From contig NZ_CP177144.1 in the NCBI RefSeq assembly GCF_050389775.1, positions 1,922,001 through 1,986,000 on the forward strand: 64,000 nt of DNA. The letters are read 5' to 3'. Within the stretch, counting starts at the first letter, position 1. Every line of letters starts with the position of its first letter. The notes under the pieces are model-generated. The model was not told where the DNA came from. It ran no database searches and was given only the letters and a program-made list of their open reading frames with translations. A program made the translations under genes and the position numbers. Of this stretch, positions 61,689 to 64,000 are shown one piece after another. The stretch comes from Marinibacterium sp050389775. Lineage in GTDB: Bacteria > Pseudomonadota > Alphaproteobacteria > Rhodobacterales > Rhodobacteraceae.

Positions 61689-62027
61689 TCACGACCCGTC
61701 GCCGGCCTCGCGGTCCAGCCGCTCGGCCAGGGCGCCCAGCCGGTCCAGCCGGCCTTCCCACATCCGCCTCTGGCGCTGCAGCCATTCCTCGGCCTGGCGC
61801 AGCGGAGCGGCCTCGATATGGACCATCCGCACCCGGCCGATCTTTTCCGACCGCACCAGGCCGGACCCTTCCAGCACCTTGATATGCTTGAGGAAGGTCG
61901 GCAGCGCGATGTCATGCGGCGCGTGCAGCTCGCCGACCGGCGCCGGGCCGGCCACCAGCCGTTCGATCACCGCCCGGCGGGTCGGATCGGACAGGGCCGC
62001 AAAGAACGCATCCATTTGGTTAGTCAT
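61689..62027 (-). CDS. ArsR family transcriptional regulator
   Basis: A 112-residue winged-helix repressor of the ArsR/SmtB group. FFAALSDPTRRAVIERLVAGPAPVGELHAPHDIALPTFLKHIKVLEGSGLVRSEKIGRVRMVHIEAAPLRQAEEWL is the HTH core, here broken by no metal-binding CxC motif. It therefore belongs to the non-metal group that accompanies SRPBCC genes. The start at 62027 (MTNQMDAFFAAL) lies inside a perfect dyad, indicating autoregulation. Confidence 0.9.
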   Translation of the reverse strand: MTNQMDAFFAALSDPTRRAVIERLVAGPAPVGELHAPHDIALPTFLKHIKVLEGSGLVRSEKIGRVRMVHIEAAPLRQAEEWLQRQRRMWEGRLDRLGALAERLDREAGDGS

Positions 62028-62039
62028 GTGGCTAACCAA
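62016..62039. promoter_or_regulatory. Operator candidate overlapping the ArsR start codon
   Basis: TTGGTTAG (62016-62023) and CTAACCAA (62032-62039) form a perfect eight-base dyad with an eight-base spacer that contains the start codon. A related GACTAACT occurs at 62078-62085. Suits binding of an ArsR dimer. Confidence 0.65.
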
Positions 62040-62201
62040 TCCGCAAATGCCGATTCGCGCAAGATACTTTTCCAAGTGACTAACTGTCCTCCGGCCATCG
62101 CCCGAGGTCTTGCGCCCCCTTCGGGGTCGCCGTGGCGCCAGGCCCGGCCATGTGCCCCTGCCGCCCGCCGCCCTTGCTGCCGTCGCCCCGACGCGCCCCT
62201 T

Positions 62202-62230
62202 CCTGCTTCTTTCTCTTTATAAATATCCGG
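62202..62230 (+). repeat. Single arm of the dispersed intergenic element
   Basis: CCTGCTTCTTTCTCTTT followed by ATAAATATCCGG, the same as the arm at 9065-9093 except for three central bases. It lies in the gap upstream of dnaE. No inverted partner is seen within 200 bases. The rest of the gap (62040-62325) has no gene. Confidence 0.65.
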
Positions 62231-62325
62231 CCGTTCCCCGCCGCCTTCACCCCCTCCCGTAAAAGGCACCGCCGCCGGTCTTTCCCCCCGTTGCCCGCCT
62301 CCCGCCGGGCCACTAATCTTGCGCC

Positions 62326-64000
62326 ATGAGCAGCACCCCCGGATTCGTCCACCTCCGCCTTCACACCGAATATTCCCTCCTCGAAGGCGCCGTCCGCCTC
62401 AAGAAGCTGCCCGGCCAATGCGCCGGTCTCGGCATGCCCGCCGTTGCCGTCACCGACACCAACAACCTCTTCTGCGCGCTGGAATTTTCCGTCGGCGCCG
62501 CTGATGCCGGGGTGCAGCCGATCATCGGCATGCAGACCGACCTGGCCTATCTCACGCCGGAACCGGGCGGCAAACCCAAGCCGCCCGCGCCGCTGGTCCT
62601 GCTGGCCCAGAACGAGACCGGCTACGAGAACCTGATGGAGCTCAACACCTGCCTCTACGTCGGCAAGCAGGGCGACCTGCTGCAGGTCACGCTGGACCAG
62701 ATCGAGGCCCATGCCGAAGGGCTGATCTGCCTGACCGGCGGCCCCGACGGCCCGGTGGGCCGGCTGTTGCAGACCGGCCACCGCGCCGAGGCCGAGGCCC
62801 TGCTGCAACGCCTGTCCCGGGCCTTTCCCGACCGGCTCTATGTCGAGCTGCAGCGCCACCCGGGCGAGGACGGCCAGCCCGACGCCGAGAAACAGACCGA
62901 GCGCGGCCATGTCGAAATGGCCTATGCGATGGACCTGCCGCTGGTGGCCACCAACGATGTCTACTTCCCCAAGTCCGACATGTACGAGGCCCATGACGCG
63001 CTGATCTGCATCGCCGAGGGCGCCTATGTCGACCAGCAGGATGCCCGCCGCCGGCTGACCGCCCAGCATTACCTGAAATCGCCCCAGGAAATGGCCACGC
63101 TCTTTGCCGACCTGCCCGAAGCGGTGGAAAACACCGTCGAGATCGCGAAACGCTGCGCCTTCATGGCCTATCGCCGCAAGCCGATCCTGCCGAAATTCGC
63201 CGATGACGAGGTTGTCGAACTGCGCCGCCAGGCGGTCGAGGGGCTGAAGGCCCGGCTCGAGGTCATCCCCCATGCCGCCCCGGTCTCGGAATACGAGGAG
63301 CGGCTGGAATTCGAACTGGGCATCATCGAGGGCATGGGCTTTCCCGGCTACTTCCTGATCGTGGCCGATTTCATCAAGTGGGCCAAGGATCACGACATTC
63401 CGGTGGGGCCGGGACGGGGCTCGGGCGCGGGCAGCCTGGTGGCCTATGCGCTGACCATCACCAACCTCGACCCGCTGCGCTATTCGCTGCTGTTCGAGCG
63501 GTTCCTCAACCCCGAACGGGTCTCGATGCCCGACTTCGACATCGACTTCTGCATGGACCGCCGCGAAGAGGTCATCCGCTACGTCCAGGAGAAATACGGC
63601 CACGACAAGGTCGCCCAGATCATCACCTTCGGTGCGCTGCTGTCCAAGGCCGCCGTGCGCGATGTCGGGCGGGTGCTGCAGATGCCCTATGGCCAGGTCG
63701 ACCGCCTGTCCAAGATGATCCCCGTCGAAGGGGTCAAGCCGGTCAGCATCGAAAAGGCCCTGCAGGACGAACCCCGCCTGCGCGAGGAGGCCCGCAACGA
63801 AGAGGTCGTCAAGCGCCTGCTGGATTATGGCCAGCAGGTCGAGGGCCTGTTGCGCAACGCTTCGACCCACGCCGCGGGCGTGGTCATCGGCGACCGGCCG
63901 CTCGACAAGCTGGTGCCGCTCTACCAGGATCCGCGTTCGGACATGCCGGCCACCCAGTTCAACATGAAATGGGTGGAACAGGCCGGGCTGGTCAAGTTCG
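62326..64000 (+). CDS. dnaE: DNA polymerase III subunit alpha, 3' part outside window
   Basis: Catalytic subunit of the replicative DNA polymerase. About 558 N-terminal residues are visible of some 1150-1180. The PHP domain starts FVHLRLHTEYSLLEGAVRL, with AVTDTNNLFCALEF and NDVYFP. The polymerase domain has GMGFPGYFLIVADFIKWAK, GPGRGSGAGSLVAYAL, and the catalytic PDFDIDFCMDRREEVI with its aspartates, then FGALLSKAAVRDVGR and ASTHAAGVVI. ATG 62326 gives MSSTPGFVHLRLHTEYS. The gene runs off the right edge. Confidence 0.97.
   Translation, partial: MSSTPGFVHLRLHTEYSLLEGAVRLKKLPGQCAGLGMPAVAVTDTNNLFCALEFSVGAADAGVQPIIGMQTDLAYLTPEPGGKPKPPAPLVLLAQNETGYENLMELNTCLYVGKQGDLLQVTLDQIEAHAEGLICLTGGPDGPVGRLLQTGHRAEAEALLQRLSRAFPDRLYVELQRHPGEDGQPDAEKQTERGHVEMAYAMDLPLVATNDVYFPKSDMYEAHDALICIAEGAYVDQQDARRRLTAQHYLKSPQEMATLFADLPEAVENTVEIAKRCAFMAYRRKPILPKFADDEVVELRRQAVEGLKARLEVIPHAAPVSEYEERLEFELGIIEGMGFPGYFLIVADFIKWAKDHDIPVGPGRGSGAGSLVAYALTITNLDPLRYSLLFERFLNPERVSMPDFDIDFCMDRREEVIRYVQEKYGHDKVAQIITFGALLSKAAVRDVGRVLQMPYGQVDRLSKMIPVEGVKPVSIEKALQDEPRLREEARNEEVVKRLLDYGQQVEGLLRNASTHAAGVVIGDRPLDKLVPLYQDPRSDMPATQFNMKWVEQAGLVKF

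Overview
The window looks like a chromosomal segment of a high-GC alphaproteobacterium of the Rhodobacterales (Rhodobacteraceae/Roseobacter type). The evidence is a GcrA cell-cycle regulator, a Rhodobacter-like XdhA-XdhB-XdhC set, a YHS-domain secreted protein, a DUF3108 protein and a small four-cysteine secreted protein typical of the group. Third codon positions are strongly GC-biased throughout. I see no rRNA, insertion sequence, prophage or CRISPR array, and one tRNA. About 58 protein genes are supported, two of them cut by the window edges (kdsA at the left, dnaE at the right).

Layout. 1-3361: Kdo synthesis (kdsA) and capsule export (kpsE, kpsT), all on the minus strand. 3642-7762: a uracil-DNA glycosylase family protein, an SseB-like protein, a methyltransferase, a YHS protein and gcrA. 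7934-16479: an ABC-2 permease, arginine synthesis (argD, argF), helicase hrpB, a DUF3108 protein and the MeaB GTPase. 16780-20473: ribosomal protein L28, a copper chaperone pair, a sirtuin, a low-molecular-weight phosphatase and a LysR regulator. 20815-27803: a small secreted protein, LepA, two small exported proteins, an esterase, a membrane protein, glyA and NAD kinase. 27987-34391: amidase, propionyl-CoA synthetase, an 18-residue candidate microprotein and malic enzyme. 34905-37828: a nucleoside-salvage operon cdd-deoA-deoB. 37872-41974: a probable catabolic cluster (alcohol dehydrogenase, class II aldolase, gamma-butyrobetaine-hydroxylase-like dioxygenase, divergent LysR). 41994-50594: tRNA-Gln, an SH3 protein, a hydroxyacid dehydrogenase, gamma-glutamyltransferase, an FAD-linked oxidase, a DUF938 methyltransferase, a SHOCT protein and a CBS protein. 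50733-60607: one long minus-strand purine unit (xdhA-xdhB-xdhC, then ABC ATPase, two permeases and a BMP-type binding protein). 61126-62027: an ArsR/SRPBCC pair. 62326-end: dnaE.

Working together: xanthine dehydrogenase is translationally coupled to a BMP-family importer, which suggests uptake and oxidation of purines. The deo genes recycle nucleosides. PrpE and MeaB point to propionate/methylmalonyl-CoA metabolism. KdsA, KpsT and KpsE point to Kdo-containing surface polysaccharide.

The most unusual signal is non-coding. Several genes (ggt, the SRPBCC gene, the methyltransferase, prpE, kpsE) are followed by degenerate tandem arrays of about 21-45 nt units. In the clearest cases the first unit is the last codons and the stop codon of the gene itself. 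In four of these five loci the reading frame beyond the stop stays open for about 100 codons. A second class is paired inverted arms containing GAGAAAGAAG or AAGAAGAAGA, and a third is short AT-rich perfect palindromes behind genes.
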